Shown one piece after another: positions 1 through 9,420 of a DNA stretch of 41,366 bases. The stretch spans positions 1 through 41,366 of the forward strand of contig JABYQR010000381.1 of assembly GCA_022592445.1 (NCBI GenBank). Reading direction: 5' to 3'. The stretch's first letter is position 1. Each line of letters begins with the position of its first letter. Origin of the DNA: Cytidiella melzeri. Lineage: Eukaryota > Basidiomycota > Agaricomycetes > Polyporales > Irpicaceae. The notes under the pieces were generated by a model. The model worked only from the letters and a program-made list of their open reading frames with translations, was not told the DNA's origin and did no database searches. The position numbers and the translations under genes were made by a program.

Positions 1-543
1 CAATGAGGTGGTGGCAGGCATATAGCACAATGCCTCACCAACTGTAAACCTTATCCAGGTATCTAGCCCAGTAAAGACCAACATAGTATTGGGTGCTACC
101 AGCTATGTAGTACAGGAGGGGGTTGCTTACATAGCCCAGTAAAGACCAAGAGGTTGAGATGGGGGGCTAGGAGTGTACATGCAGCAGCTTATATAGACTT
201 CAAAGCCTGGACACAGACCAGACTTGGTATGAAGTTGTGTAGGAAGCAAGAACAGTAGAACTGCCTGAACGAGAACAATAGCTATTGTCTGGACTCCGCC
301 AAGGCCTCTACCTGTGAGAGAATCTATCTTAAGGAGACCAGCTATTGTGTTCAGTTCCCACACCTGTGAGCACACTCTACCATAAAGAGAACAATAGCAT
401 AAGAACAATAGGAGTCCATGTGAGTGGTATCTATGACGTAAAACCCTAGCTATGGGCTGAGCTGGTTGTAGCCTTGTGGTCTTACATAAGCCAAGTCACG
501 TGCCAGTGTGACATAGCAGTAAATAATTTTGAGACGCTAACAC
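1..543 (-). repeat. Old LTR fragment related to the Gypsy-2 LTR
   Basis: This stretch aligns over most of its length with the LTR at 34778-35534. Shared landmarks in the same order are the 'tagcccagtaaagacca' motif (twice in each copy), a TATA-like 'cttatatagacttca' (about 188-202 here), 'gagaacaatagctattgtct', 'aaccctagctatgggctgag' and 'gccagtgtgac'. After 'ctaaca' near 543 a C-rich run (cccccttgac) follows, which reads as a polypurine tract on the minus strand, so this may be the 3' LTR of an element running leftward. The copy is diverged: several CpG sites of the 34.8-kb copy are TpG here. The left end is cut by the window edge. The relationship is clear; the exact boundary is inferred. 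Confidence 0.6.
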
Positions 544-1194
544 ACCCCCTTGACACACAGGGACAAGGCACAAATACACCAGACCTCGAGGGAGGTGATC
601 ACGTGTGTGAGTAGTAACAGGAGCAGAGTGAATATGGGATGCCAGTGGGTCCAAGAGTCCTAGGCTGTACCTGAACACAAACAAGAGGTGATGCAATGCA
701 GCAACAGGCAACAAGATGCAAAAATATGCGACACGAGGAGTGCAAGTGGTAGGTGGGAGCCGCACAACAACTAGGGGAAAGAGAAGGGGATCGGGTATGT
801 GGGGAAGTGCAAGAAATGACAGTGATGCACACTGAGGAATTTACAAGGCATGAGGTAAAAAACACAAGAGGGTAATGGTGGGGGACACTCAAAGGTTGAG
901 TGAAACAATGGCAAAAGGCTGCGAGGGATGAGAAGAAAGGAGAGAACACAGTGAATTGCAGTTGCCAAGTGAAAGAGAAATGTGGCTTCAAAACGCAAGG
1001 CAGTGAAAGCAACGCAATATAAATGCAGTGGCCAAGAGAAGGTAAACAATGGCTTGAAAGGAGGACACAGTGAAAGAGGAACACAATGCAGTGAAATAAC
1101 ACAGTAGAATGAATGCAGTGAGGAATGCAAGAGGGCTCGAGAATGCAACACAAATGAGATATATGCACTGTAAGTAGGATTGGGACGCAAGATT
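544..1194. other. Gene-free, purine-rich degenerate repeat tract
   Basis: No convincing gene. The plus strand is rich in short degenerate words such as aatgcagtg, gcaagag and ggcaaaag, while the minus strand is pyrimidine-rich. Open frames on the minus strand give Cys/Leu/His/Ser-rich, low-complexity translations with no recognisable domain, and I treat them as by-products of the composition. The tract grades into the 31-bp minisatellite that starts at 1195. Confidence 0.5.
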
Positions 1195-1330
1195 CAATGG
1201 GCAAGGAGGCTCGAGACGCGAGATTCAATGAGCAAGGATGCTCAAGACACGAGACACAAGGAGCAAGTAAGCTCGAGATGCAAAATGCAAGGAGCAAGGA
1301 GGCTCAAGACACGAGGTGCAAGGCTTGCAG
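1195..1330. repeat. 31-bp minisatellite, about 4.3 units
   Basis: Units start at 1195, 1226, 1257, 1288 and 1319 (partial), exactly 31 bp apart. Each has the pattern caa-ggagcaagga-ggctc-aagac-acgag with a few substitutions per unit. No coding reading is preserved across the units. Confidence 0.8.
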
Positions 1331-2010
1331 AGGCGAACTTGAAGGGGGAAACATGTGGGGTGTTGTATTCTGAGCTACCCAAGGTAAAAACATGCTGTGT
1401 ATGAATACTACTGCAAAAAGTCCATATCAAATTAGAGGTCCATGTGAGAACGAGGCAGTGAGAGAGGGCAGTGTGAGATGAAACGAGGGGCAAACATGAA
1501 CCCTGTCACTGTCACAAGAACAAGGAGTACACTGCTTCCTGTGCAGCTAAACTACAAGCATCCAATCAAACAAAGGTTTGGCAACTTGAGGCCACACAGG
1601 AGAGAAGGAGGCAGTGCAATGGAAACAAATCCTGTTGGTGACGAGCTTGACGAGATTGATGAAGAGAGAGAGAGAGGCTGTTCAAGGTTCCCATATTCAT
1701 GAGAAGAGCCGCGGGATCCAAGGTTGTGAGTGAGCAGGGGGCTGCAAGGACACCAGGGGTGGCAAGGGCAAGTGCCAATGTGCTTGAGGCTGCCCAAAAC
1801 TTGCTAGAGACATGGACGAGAACTTGCACGAGAACACAAACCATAACTCGAGGGTGCACAAGCTCAAGTGCCCAAGCTAGCATTAGCAAGGCCGGCAAGC
1901 GGCAAGTACAATCCCTGAAGCTTCGCTCACCACACCTCTTACTCTCTATCTCCATCAACTTCCCCCAGTTTATCAACTTACCTGGTGAGTAGTAACCTTA
2001 ACTGTTACAA
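1331..2010. other. Gene-free stretch with one arm of a dispersed repeat
   Basis: I see no supported gene. At about 1866-1912 lies a segment (cattagcaaggccggcaag onward) that is repeated in inverted orientation at about 3247-3283 and, more diverged, at about 3575-3615. This points to an old dispersed repeat or transposon remnant. The open frames here are short and lack domains. Confidence 0.4.
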
Positions 2011-2502
2011 GGAGTTACAATCAGGGCACAGCCTGTGGCAGTTCCAATGGGGGTGAGGCAGTTCAGACATCAACAGTACTAGGTTGCATTGGCAGAAAGC
2101 ACTACATTCAATTGGTTCACAGTGTTTCACAACCACTACTCTCTAAGCAGGAGTTACAATCAGAACACAGTCTGTGGCAGTTCCAATAGGGGTGATGCAG
2201 CTCAGACATCAACAGGACATGGTTGCATCAGCAGCAAGCACTGCATCAGATTGTTCCACACAGTCTCACAACCATTAGTTGCTCTCTAAGGAGGAGTTAC
2301 AATCAGAACACAGCCTGTGGCAGTGCTAGTGGGGCTGATGCAGTTCAGACATCAACAGCACATGGTTGCATCACCATAGAGCACTCACTGCCTTTGATTA
2401 TCCCACACAGTTTCACTATAAGCAGGGGTTACAATCAGAATCCAGCCTGTGTCAGCTTTAATGGGGGTGAGGCAGTGCAGAAATCAACAGGACACATCTA
2501 AC
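2011..2502. repeat. Tandem repeat of about 140 bp, 3.5 units
   Basis: Units begin with ggagttacaatcag at 2011, 2150 and 2293 and with ggggttacaatcag at 2425, giving spacings of 139, 143 and 132 bp; the last unit is partial. Conserved inner words are cctgtggcagt, cagacatcaacag and ggttgcat. The spacings are not all multiples of three, so the reading frame changes between units and a repeat protein is not supported. Confidence 0.8.
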
Positions 2503-3805
2503 ATGTTCTAGCAATTGATCTAATGAGACACCCTCAAGCCCTTCATTCTTGAAGCATGTGATTTTCACTGCTGATTCTAGAATCAGCAGTGAACACTGCA
2601 ATGACAAGATAGACAAAGCCCTTGCTACCATTGGTGACTAACTTCATCAATGTATGGCTCCTTTTCCCATAACCAAACTTATTAATTGTAGTACAGTCAC
2701 TTTATCCCAGATCAAGCTGCCGGCCAAAGGTGTCACCAATAGTACATGCCCGTAATACAGTCAATATTCATGACCAGATGGCTTGGCAAGGTCCTTACCA
2801 GGAACAGAGCTGTTTACTGAGGTTTTCTTTGGTTACAAAGTCACAGGTGCAATGAACTATTTCATGCTATATGATTTATTTGATTTGCTATCAATAACAT
2901 AATCACTTGTAACCCTGCTCCTGCAGGATACAAATAGTATCTAGGTTATTTAACATAGTTCAACACCATTAAGAAGAAGACACTTGTCAAACAATCTTTA
3001 TCTCCATGCTCTACTCCACAAACTTGCTTTAATTCTGTACTCACACCCATTGTTGCACTTCAAACAATACAGCACAGTCCCTCTTCTTTCATGAATGATT
3101 GTGTGCTCCAGTGAAGAAAAACCACCAACTCACTATACATTACTCATCGGAGAAGCAATTCCCAACAAAACTACTTGTTCAGGCAGCTACCAGCACCAAG
3201 TTTACTTTCAAATCTGGCTCAAAAAGTGATATTTCATTCAACCTTCAGGAATTGTACTTGCTGCTTGCCGGCCTTGCTAACACTAGTAGATGACTGTAGG
3301 CACATTTGTAATGTAACAGTTTCTTCTTGGTGCCATGGATCACAACAAGGTGATGTTAACAAATATGTTAATTCCCCACACAATTCTGGTAGTTGAGCTG
3401 CACGTATGCCCCCATGTCACTTTTCCAGTTCCTACTCTGAACAAAGCTGGATTATCTATGTATATAGCACAATGATTTCCCCATGACTAGAAGGATGTGA
3501 TGACACAATCCAATCTGCCTCTTGATTCTTCTGTCAAGTTCTACAGAGAATGTGGTAGATACAGCTTGATAAGTTCAGGAACTGTATACTTGCTGTATTT
3601 GGCCCCGCTACCACTAGTAATCTTTTTCTGCTTTGTGATTGAGTGTCATGTCTTTGTGTTGGTCTTGTTTGCCACTAAAACAAAATGTCTCAGCATATAG
3701 ATAAGTCATGCATCCATCTTTATCAACCTCCTGCCAAACATCTATAGATGCAGTCACACCTGTATACAAAATTTTGCAGAGTACAACAGCTCATTTTTAC
3801 TGCTA
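2503..3805. other. Gene-free, CpG-poor stretch
   Basis: No gene that I can support. The stretch is AT-rich with very few CpG dinucleotides. It contains the inverted (about 3247-3283) and direct (about 3575-3615) copies of the dispersed repeat also seen near 1866-1912; the shared core reads ttgtacttgctgcttgccgg in the 3.25-kb copy. It is probably decayed transposon sequence. Confidence 0.4.
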
Positions 3806-4291
3806 TCAAGGCATAAGATATATTCCCTTTTCTTGAGACCAGCGTATACAATGACCATTTTTCCACATTTTTTTCCACTTGTCATTTTTAGGAAGATTCT
3901 CCAAGATAATCACCAATCTCAACATCTGATGATCAACAGGCTTCTTTGGTGTCCAGAAATGCATGCTCCTATGCCGAACACGTGCCATTAAACTTGCATA
4001 ATCTGCATCACGCATGGAACTCAGGCCGTTAGAACTGTTTACAAATTTCCAATAGAGTGGCCCATCTTCCAGATCCAGAGGTGACACAGAGCTGGAAAAA
4101 ATACAGTGCCACGGTTGGAGACAATTGCGTTTGCATGCACTCCGTTTGGCCAATGTGATAATATTGGAGGAAGTTGAATTGTAATGACCCTGTAGTTCTT
4201 GACTGCTGTGTGGGATAGCAGACACAGGTAACAAATTGAGGGTGCCAGTGCCAATTGCAGCAAACAAAATGAGGATGGTTGAGAACTGCAT
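3806..4291 (-). CDS. Small secreted protein (paralogue of the one at 33271-33795)
   Basis: Predicted protein of 161 residues. I chose the internal Met at 4291 rather than the upstream in-frame Met at 4390 because it starts a typical signal peptide: MQFSTILILFAAIGTG, then a cleavage-like VSA-IP at about residues 25-28. The mature part has a possible N-glycosylation site (NST), a short Cys pair (SACKRNC) and a basic, Trp-rich C-terminus (KWKKMWKNG). The signal peptide and the cleavage context match the gene at 33271-33795 (MHFSTPLALFAAIVTG...VSA-VP), and some upstream sequence is shared too, so the two are paralogues. I do not recognise a catalytic domain. A role as an extracellular or effector-like protein is inference from secretion only. 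The gene sits in CpG-poor sequence and could be decayed; introns cannot be excluded. Confidence 0.5.
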   Translation of the reverse strand: MQFSTILILFAAIGTGTLNLLPVSAIPHSSQELQGHYNSTSSNIITLAKRSACKRNCLQPWHCIFSSSVSPLDLEDGPLYWKFVNSSNGLSSMRDADYASLMARVRHRSMHFWTPKKPVDHQMLRLVIILENLPKNDKWKKMWKNGHCIRWSQEKGIYLMP

Positions 4292-5338
4292 GATGTTATA
4301 GGATGTTGAGGGGTGATAACAAGGTTTGTCAAGATGTAAGACAGCTGCAAGAATAGTTTTGTTTGGTGACCCATTGTGAGTGCCAAGCAAGCAACAATGT
4401 ACCTACAAATTAGTGCTGAAGCAATTGAAAGGCTTGGAACAACAGGGGTGTGGACTGTGTGTCAAAGGGTAAAAGGTTGCAGTAAGATGGCTAGCTATAA
4501 GAGAACTCTCAGTGATTCAAGTCAAGTGCAACACAGAAAACAATGTACGTACCAGCCAGTGCTGAGGTGTGCTAAGGTCTGAGTGTGGTTTACAAAGCTC
4601 AAGACAGAGTGGCAAGGGGTCAATTATGAGACCCAAAGGGATAATGCAAAGACGGGTATGGATGATGGTGAGGAGACTGAGAGGGTTGACAATGAGAAAA
4701 CTCACACAAGAGGAGGTGAGAGGGCAAGAGGTAGAATTTACAGACTTCAGAGTCAAGCCCTAGGTGCTTATATATACTTTGTTGAGGACCCCTGATACCA
4801 GGTCTGTACCTCTATCACTAGCGTAAAATGAATCAGAATATCATTTCTGATGTTCTAGCACCTTCCATCAGTGTTGATGAGAACTGTACAGCATGGTTTA
4901 GAACAACGTGAGTAAAACATGATGAGAACAAAAAGTGAAACAACAAGTGGAACTGAGTAGAGAAATAGGAAAAAATAAGACAACAAATGGAAAGAGTGTG
5001 GTTAGTCATGACCAGATCTGAGGATGGTAGCAGTGGGTCTTATATATCTTGTGGCTTACCTGCAGTGATGTTGAAACAATATAGGGGCTTGGAAATGTCT
5101 TGGATTAGCTCCTAGACTGAAAGCAACCTGTTTCACTTCAAGATCTCTTGACTAAGATCTGTATTTGTTTCACCCTCTCCGTTGCAGTAGCATGAGACCT
5201 GTGGTTAAGGCTTGTTGTTTGCTGCCTGCCTCTTTAAGATGCACCCAGAGCTAGCTTGACTACTGTATCTTTACAACTATCACTGCATAACCACAAGGGT
5301 TTGAACCATCAAAAAGGCACTTAAATGACACACATATT
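4292..5338. promoter_or_regulatory. Upstream region of the secreted-protein gene; otherwise gene-free
   Basis: Read on the minus strand this is the 5' region of the gene at 3806-4291. A segment around 4394-4417 (caatgtacctacaaattagtgctgaag) has a diverged second copy at about 4542-4566 (caatgtacgtaccagccagtgctgagg), and both resemble 33869-33892 upstream of the paralogue. A TATA-like tatatataag (minus strand) lies at about 4768-4777. No other gene is visible up to 5338. Confidence 0.35.
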
Positions 5339-5735
5339 TATATGCATTTTTTGCCTTGCATATATATGTGGTGAATTTTTCCTGTGCAAAAATGGTAGAT
5401 TTATGCCATTGTTTTTCCATTCAAGTCATCTCAAACATATTTGTAAGATATATGTTACATTGATGTTAGAACATCATGATGGATAAATACTGCATATATA
5501 CATCCTTTTTTCATGCACAAAACTCCCCCATATTTCCATGTCCCAATGCCTTTTCCGGAACTTGGGTGAAAAGGTAACAGGAAAATGGAACAAAATTGAA
5601 ATATGTAGCAGTTTCATGGTGAAAAAGGTACATATATGCAGCATTAATCCAACATATGTATCAAAGATAAATGTGTCGTATACTAAAGAGACATATATGA
5701 AATGTTTTAGGGAGAAACAATGGCATACATGTGTA
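5339..5735. repeat. Imperfect palindromic (foldback) repeat, copy A
   Basis: The left half (about 5388-5520) and right half (about 5600-5730) are imperfect inverted repeats. For example tgccattgtttttcc at about 5406 pairs with ggagaaacaatggca near 5711-5725, and tgcatatatacatcc near 5493 pairs with ggtacatatatgcag near 5627-5641. The whole unit recurs at 9058-9420 in opposite orientation. It has no coding content and resembles a foldback or MITE-type element; target duplications were not identified. Confidence 0.6.
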
Positions 5736-5881
5736 AGCAATCTGAACTCCAACATCATAATTGTTAAGCCAAAAGGCAGCTTGATTGAAATGTTGTCATC
5801 TCAGTCATATCAGAGTATATATGCTGTTCCGAGCACTGTGCTAACCTGCGCCAGGGCTAAAACAAACTTTGATACACCTCT

Positions 5882-6106
5882 TGTCAAAAAAACAAGTGTG
5901 GTACAGGATGAGCAGAGGATAGATTGACACAACACATACATGCATACCTGGATCAGGATGGGCAGAGAATACTGCTCTTCTGTCCCAGTTCAAATTCTTT
6001 ATACAAGTACAGGACAACGGATAATTTGTGTATAGTAATCTGCAATCATTGAGCGCTGACTCACTCCATTCCTAATCTGGATGCCCTGGCAGGTCACCAG
6101 CTGACA
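5882..6106 (-). repeat. 3' LTR of Copia-1
   Basis: It starts tgtcaaaaaaacaag and ends caccagctgaca. It matches 8834-9057 along its whole length (for example ggtacaggatgagcagagga, atcattgagcgctga and atctggatgccctgg). It is followed by a C-run that is the polypurine tract on the minus strand. Confidence 0.8.
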
Positions 6107-7173
6107 CCCCCCCTTGACCCACTGCAAATGCTAGCATCTCCATCATGTGTGTGTGCATGACACGGCCTAACAATTTTGTGAATATATCTGCTGAATTCTC
6201 CCTTCCTTCGACATGCTTGACATCAATTCTTCCCTCGTTCACACAATTTCTAATAAAATGTGCCCTGATGTCAATGTGCTTTATTCTAGTGTGTGCGTGT
6301 GGGTTGTGCGTGCATGCAATAGTTCTGTTCTTGTTGCAGTAGAATAGTGTTGGTCCATTTTGAGGGAATCCAAGCTCAGTGAGTAACTGCCATAGTTCAA
6401 TGACTTGGCATGCTGCGTGTGAGCACTCAAGATACTCCACTTCACACGAGGATAATGCCAACATAACTTGCTGCTTTGAACTCCATGCAATGGGCAACTG
6501 GTGTAAGATCATAATGTAGCCTGAGATGGACTTCCTCCCTTCACCGGAGCCCCAGTCAGAGTTGGTAAATCCGTGGAACAGAGGGTATGCAGGGTCGAGG
6601 TTGCCTAGAGTTAAACCAAGAGACACCTTGAAGGTAGCATAGAAGATGCATTGTGGCCGTCCAATGGGCACAACTGTAACACAACATGAATTTTGCCAGT
6701 TCACAAACAGCGTAAGTGATGTTGGGACATGTTGTGGTGGCGAGGTACATGACCTTCCCAACAAGCATGCAGTACAGCAGTGCCCTCAGTTCCTCCCATC
6801 CTGTGGCATCTGAAAGTGGGTCCTCTCGTGACAATGTAATCTTTGGGAACAGTGCTGTTGAGGTAGCATTACAGAATTCCATGTTTAATAGTCATATGCT
6901 TGATAGGATATAAGCTTTCTGGGAGAAGAGAACTGACTGTCACGAGTGGTTCCTAGTGACCTTGCACCCCAGAAGCCATTTGACTTCTCCATTGTCAGTG
7001 ATCTTGAACAGACCTTTCAATCCTTCTCTCACCAAGTTGGATTTAAAACAAGATGGGGTCGACAGTAGTATGTTGTCTACACTTGTTGCCGACATGGACT
7101 TCAGGCCATCCTTCTCTCGTATGTTGATATGCCCGAAAATTGCTGGACGTGCAGCAGGCTCAAACACAAGCAC
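6072..7173 (-). pseudogene. Copia-1 RT C-terminal and RNase H fragments
   Basis: Three minus-strand pieces in shifted frames. The first (6940-7173) carries the RT stretch ending KITDNGEVKWLLGCKVTRN. The second (6556-6882) carries the part before RNase H with VMYLATTTCPNITYAV and HWTATMHLLCYLQG. The third (6072-6764) carries RNase H with TNSDWGSGEGRKSISGY, SSCEVEYLECSHA and the end motif ENSADIFTKLLG. These are the standard order and motifs of a copia polyprotein C-terminus. The frame changes twice, and the catalytic VDD segment is reduced to a VDN-like remnant, so the gene is dead. Confidence 0.75.
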
Positions 7174-7199
7174 CTTTGCATGGACTAGCAGCAGCCCTT

Positions 7200-7495
7200 G
7201 TCACTTGCAAGACTCGCGAGGTTGCATATTGCATTGCGTCACGTTGGAACATATTGCATTGCATACCCTTGCTTTGCTTCCCATTACTTTGCTTTGCTTT
7301 CCATTGCTTTGATTTGCCCTGATTCGCATCAAATCACATTGCTTCGCATCACATTGCTTTGCTTCACCTTGGTTTGCTTTGCCTTGCATCAGGTTGCTTT
7401 GCTTCCCTTTGCATTGGTTTGCTTTGCTTCCCATTGCATTGCATTGCCTTGCCTTGCATTGCATGGCTTCGCTTATTGCATATTGCATTCTTGCA
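7200..7495. repeat. Degenerate (TTGCTTTGC/TTGCATTGC)n tract inside Copia-1
   Basis: About 300 bp of short words made from attgc, tttgc, cttgc and ttcgcatc, giving Cys/Phe/Leu-rich or Gln/Lys-rich translations in several frames. It lies between the gag/protease remnant (7519 onward) and the RT remnant (up to 7173), where a complete copia element would carry integrase and the first part of RT. Confidence 0.7.
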
Positions 7496-7518
7496 GTCCC
7501 TCACACTCAAGCTCATGG

Positions 7519-8735
7519 CTATTGAAACCTTCTGGCCCCCTTTTTCACTATACTGTGTCCATTGTGCCACTTTACTGAATTGTCGGGATCACTTGTTAGC
7601 ATGGTGTTGAGAAGATAGATCGTGTCTGTTCTCAAGTTTTTGGGCACAATGGACACAGCATTAGCTTTCACCGTCCCTTTGCCAGTGTCATGCATGACAA
7701 CATTTGCTTTTGGTGTCTTCTTTTGATTGAAAGTCTTCAATACATTTCAGGACTTGGGGCGTTGTAAGGGTGGTAAGTGTATATTGCACCTGTTCTTCCA
7801 CCATTCGGGATACCGGCCACACTTCTCTCCTCCCCAGGATAGGCAATTCTCTCGTGTATGGCCCTGAGGGTGTGGACAGTCTGGATTGTCACACCATTCT
7901 GTCATCTTCTTAGAGTTGGAGCCATTGACCTGGTTCACCACAGGTGCTGAAGTAGACAGCCTTTTCTGGTAGATGCCATTGGTCTTGTAGATCTGTGCTA
8001 TAACATCAGGATCATTCTTTGTTTGCGCCCAGTCCTCCTCTTTGATGAGTTTGATTACTCTTGAAGAGGAAATGTTTGCCAGCGGTGTGTGCAATACCCA
8101 TGTCGTAGTGTAGTGTTTCCAAAAACATTCTCCAACTGTTGTTGGTGGGGATAAGGTCAGCAAGAGTCATTGCAAAGTTGGTGTCTGCCATACAATTTGG
8201 AGCTTGATTGCACAGATCTGCATAAATGGCTCACATCTTATCGGCCCACTTGCTCATGTCCATTCTGTCTTTGCAGACAAAACTTATCAGTTTCTGTGAT
8301 GAAGCTCGGAGATTGTTGACTGGTTGATACTTGGACTGAAGGTTTTCCAAGCTTTGTTTGGCCTTCTAGTACGTCCTATGAGGTGGATTTTTGAACAAGG
8401 AATAGCCTCGAGCTACAAGGCAATTGCGGTAATGTTCATGTTGTACCACAGCTCTACTTCCTTCATCACTTTGTCAACTTGTGTCTGATTGCCCCTCTTA
8501 ATGCCCTTTGTCACAATACAATACCTGTCTTTAGGATCTTCCACTTCATTGTTGTATGCCTTTCGGAGTTTAGGGACAATGGGTAGGATAGAGTCGGGTC
8601 CCTCAAAGTACTTCCACAGGTGGATGGATCTGAATTTTGCCTCTACTCCCATGTACCGTAGGAATTGGTGTTCCCATTGTCATCAAGCTTTGGTAATTTA
8701 CTCTTAGTGGGATCTGTCTTAGTAGTATTTGACAT
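7519..8735 (-). pseudogene. Copia-1 gag and protease-region remnant
   Basis: Minus-strand pieces in shifted frames. The likely gag start is the Met at 8735 (MSNTTKTDPTKSKLPKLDD). The next piece (8413-8652) has the gag-like LWKYFEGPDSILP. The piece at 7747-8163 holds a zinc-knuckle-like CDNPDCPHPQGHTRENC and the following Trp-containing segment that is common in fungal copia Gag. The piece at 7519-7740 would cover the protease region, but no intact D-S/T-G is seen. Several frame changes show that it is non-functional. Confidence 0.65.
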
Positions 8736-8821
8736 GTTGATATGTTGGCCAATAGGGGTAAAACTGAATAGAGCAGTGATACTGTGCAAAGCTTAAATCT
8801 GGCAGGGTTTGTGCTGAGCCA

Positions 8822-8833
8822 GGGCTCATAACC
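8822..8833 (-). other. Copia-1 primer binding site (initiator tRNA-Met anticodon arm)
   Basis: The plus strand reads gggctcataacc immediately before the LTR. That is the sequence of the initiator tRNA-Met anticodon arm, so the minus strand is complementary to it. Drosophila copia is known to be primed by a half-molecule of this tRNA. The same site is present in Copia-2 at 32941-32952. Confidence 0.65.
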
Positions 8834-9057
8834 TGTCAAACAAACAAGTCTGGTACAGGATGAGCAGAGGATAGATTGACACAACACATACATGTGTACC
8901 TGGTACAGGATGAGCAGAGGATACTGCTCTCCTGTCCCAGTACAAAATCTTTATACAAGTACAGGATGACGGATAATTTGTGTATAGTAATTTGCAATCA
9001 TTGAGCGCTGAAACACTCTGTTCCTAATCTGGATGCCCTGGCGGTCACCAACTGACA
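8834..9057 (-). repeat. 5' LTR of Copia-1
   Basis: It begins tgtcaaacaaacaag and ends caccaactgaca, matching 5882-6106 with many substitutions and small indels. It directly abuts foldback copy B on its outer side. Confidence 0.8.
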
Positions 9058-9420
9058 CTTTTTTCCCTTGCATATATATGGTGAATTTATCCTATGCAAA
9101 AATGGGACATGTATGCCACTGTTTTTCTATAAGAAACACTTCATATAAATCTCTACGGTATATGTCACATTCATCTTCCATACATATGTTGGAAAAATGC
9201 TGTATATATATATATATATATATGTACTTTTTTCACCCTGAAAACTGCTACATATCTTGATCTTGTTCCATTTTCCCATACCTTTTCACCCAAATGCCAG
9301 GCATGTGAAAACTGAAATACACAGGATTTTGATGTGTGAAAAAGGTATATACATATAAAGTATTTATCCATCTCTAATATAAATGTGACATATGATACCA
9401 CTGAAAGTCCACAAGTGCAC
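9058..9420. repeat. Imperfect palindromic (foldback) repeat, copy B, inverted relative to copy A
   Basis: The plus strand here aligns with the reverse complement of 5339-5735. Shared words include atgccactgtttttc, tccatacatatgttgga, ttttttcaccctgaaa and ccataccttttcaccc. It includes a (TA)n run near 9205-9222. The unit starts right at the outer end of the Copia-1 LTR, so the LTR boundary may cut it. Confidence 0.55.

Larger units (their letters stand above)
5882..9057 (-). mobile_element. Decayed Ty1/copia retrotransposon (Copia-1), about 3.2 kb
   Basis: Two related LTRs of 225 bp (5882-6106) and 224 bp (8834-9057), each TGTC...GACA, enclose gag, protease-region, RT and RNase H fragments read on the minus strand. 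A primer binding site abuts the 5' LTR (8822-8833), and a G-rich polypurine tract (CAAGGGGGGG on the minus strand, about 6107-6116) abuts the 3' LTR. The reading frame is broken many times, the integrase region is not found, and the LTRs differ at many sites. The flanking 5-mers (cctct / ctttt) do not match cleanly. This is an old, dead insertion lying between two inverted foldback repeats. Confidence 0.8.

Noticed and set aside
599..1297. A 232-residue minus-strand open frame
   Set aside because: The translation is a Cys/His/Leu/Ser low-complexity string through a degenerate repeat tract, with no domain; other frames of the tract look alike.
2089..2501. Possible repeat protein with SYNQN..CGS units
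   Set aside because: The unit spacing (139, 143, 132 bp) breaks the frame, so the units are in different frames; it is better explained as DNA tandem repeats.
7200..7495. CRISPR-like or direct-repeat array
   Set aside because: The repeats are 5-9 bp, degenerate and without unique spacers; this is low-complexity DNA in a eukaryotic context.
5877..9062. Target duplication for Copia-1 (cctct / ctttt)
   Set aside because: Only three of five bases agree; that is expected by chance, so I do not claim one.
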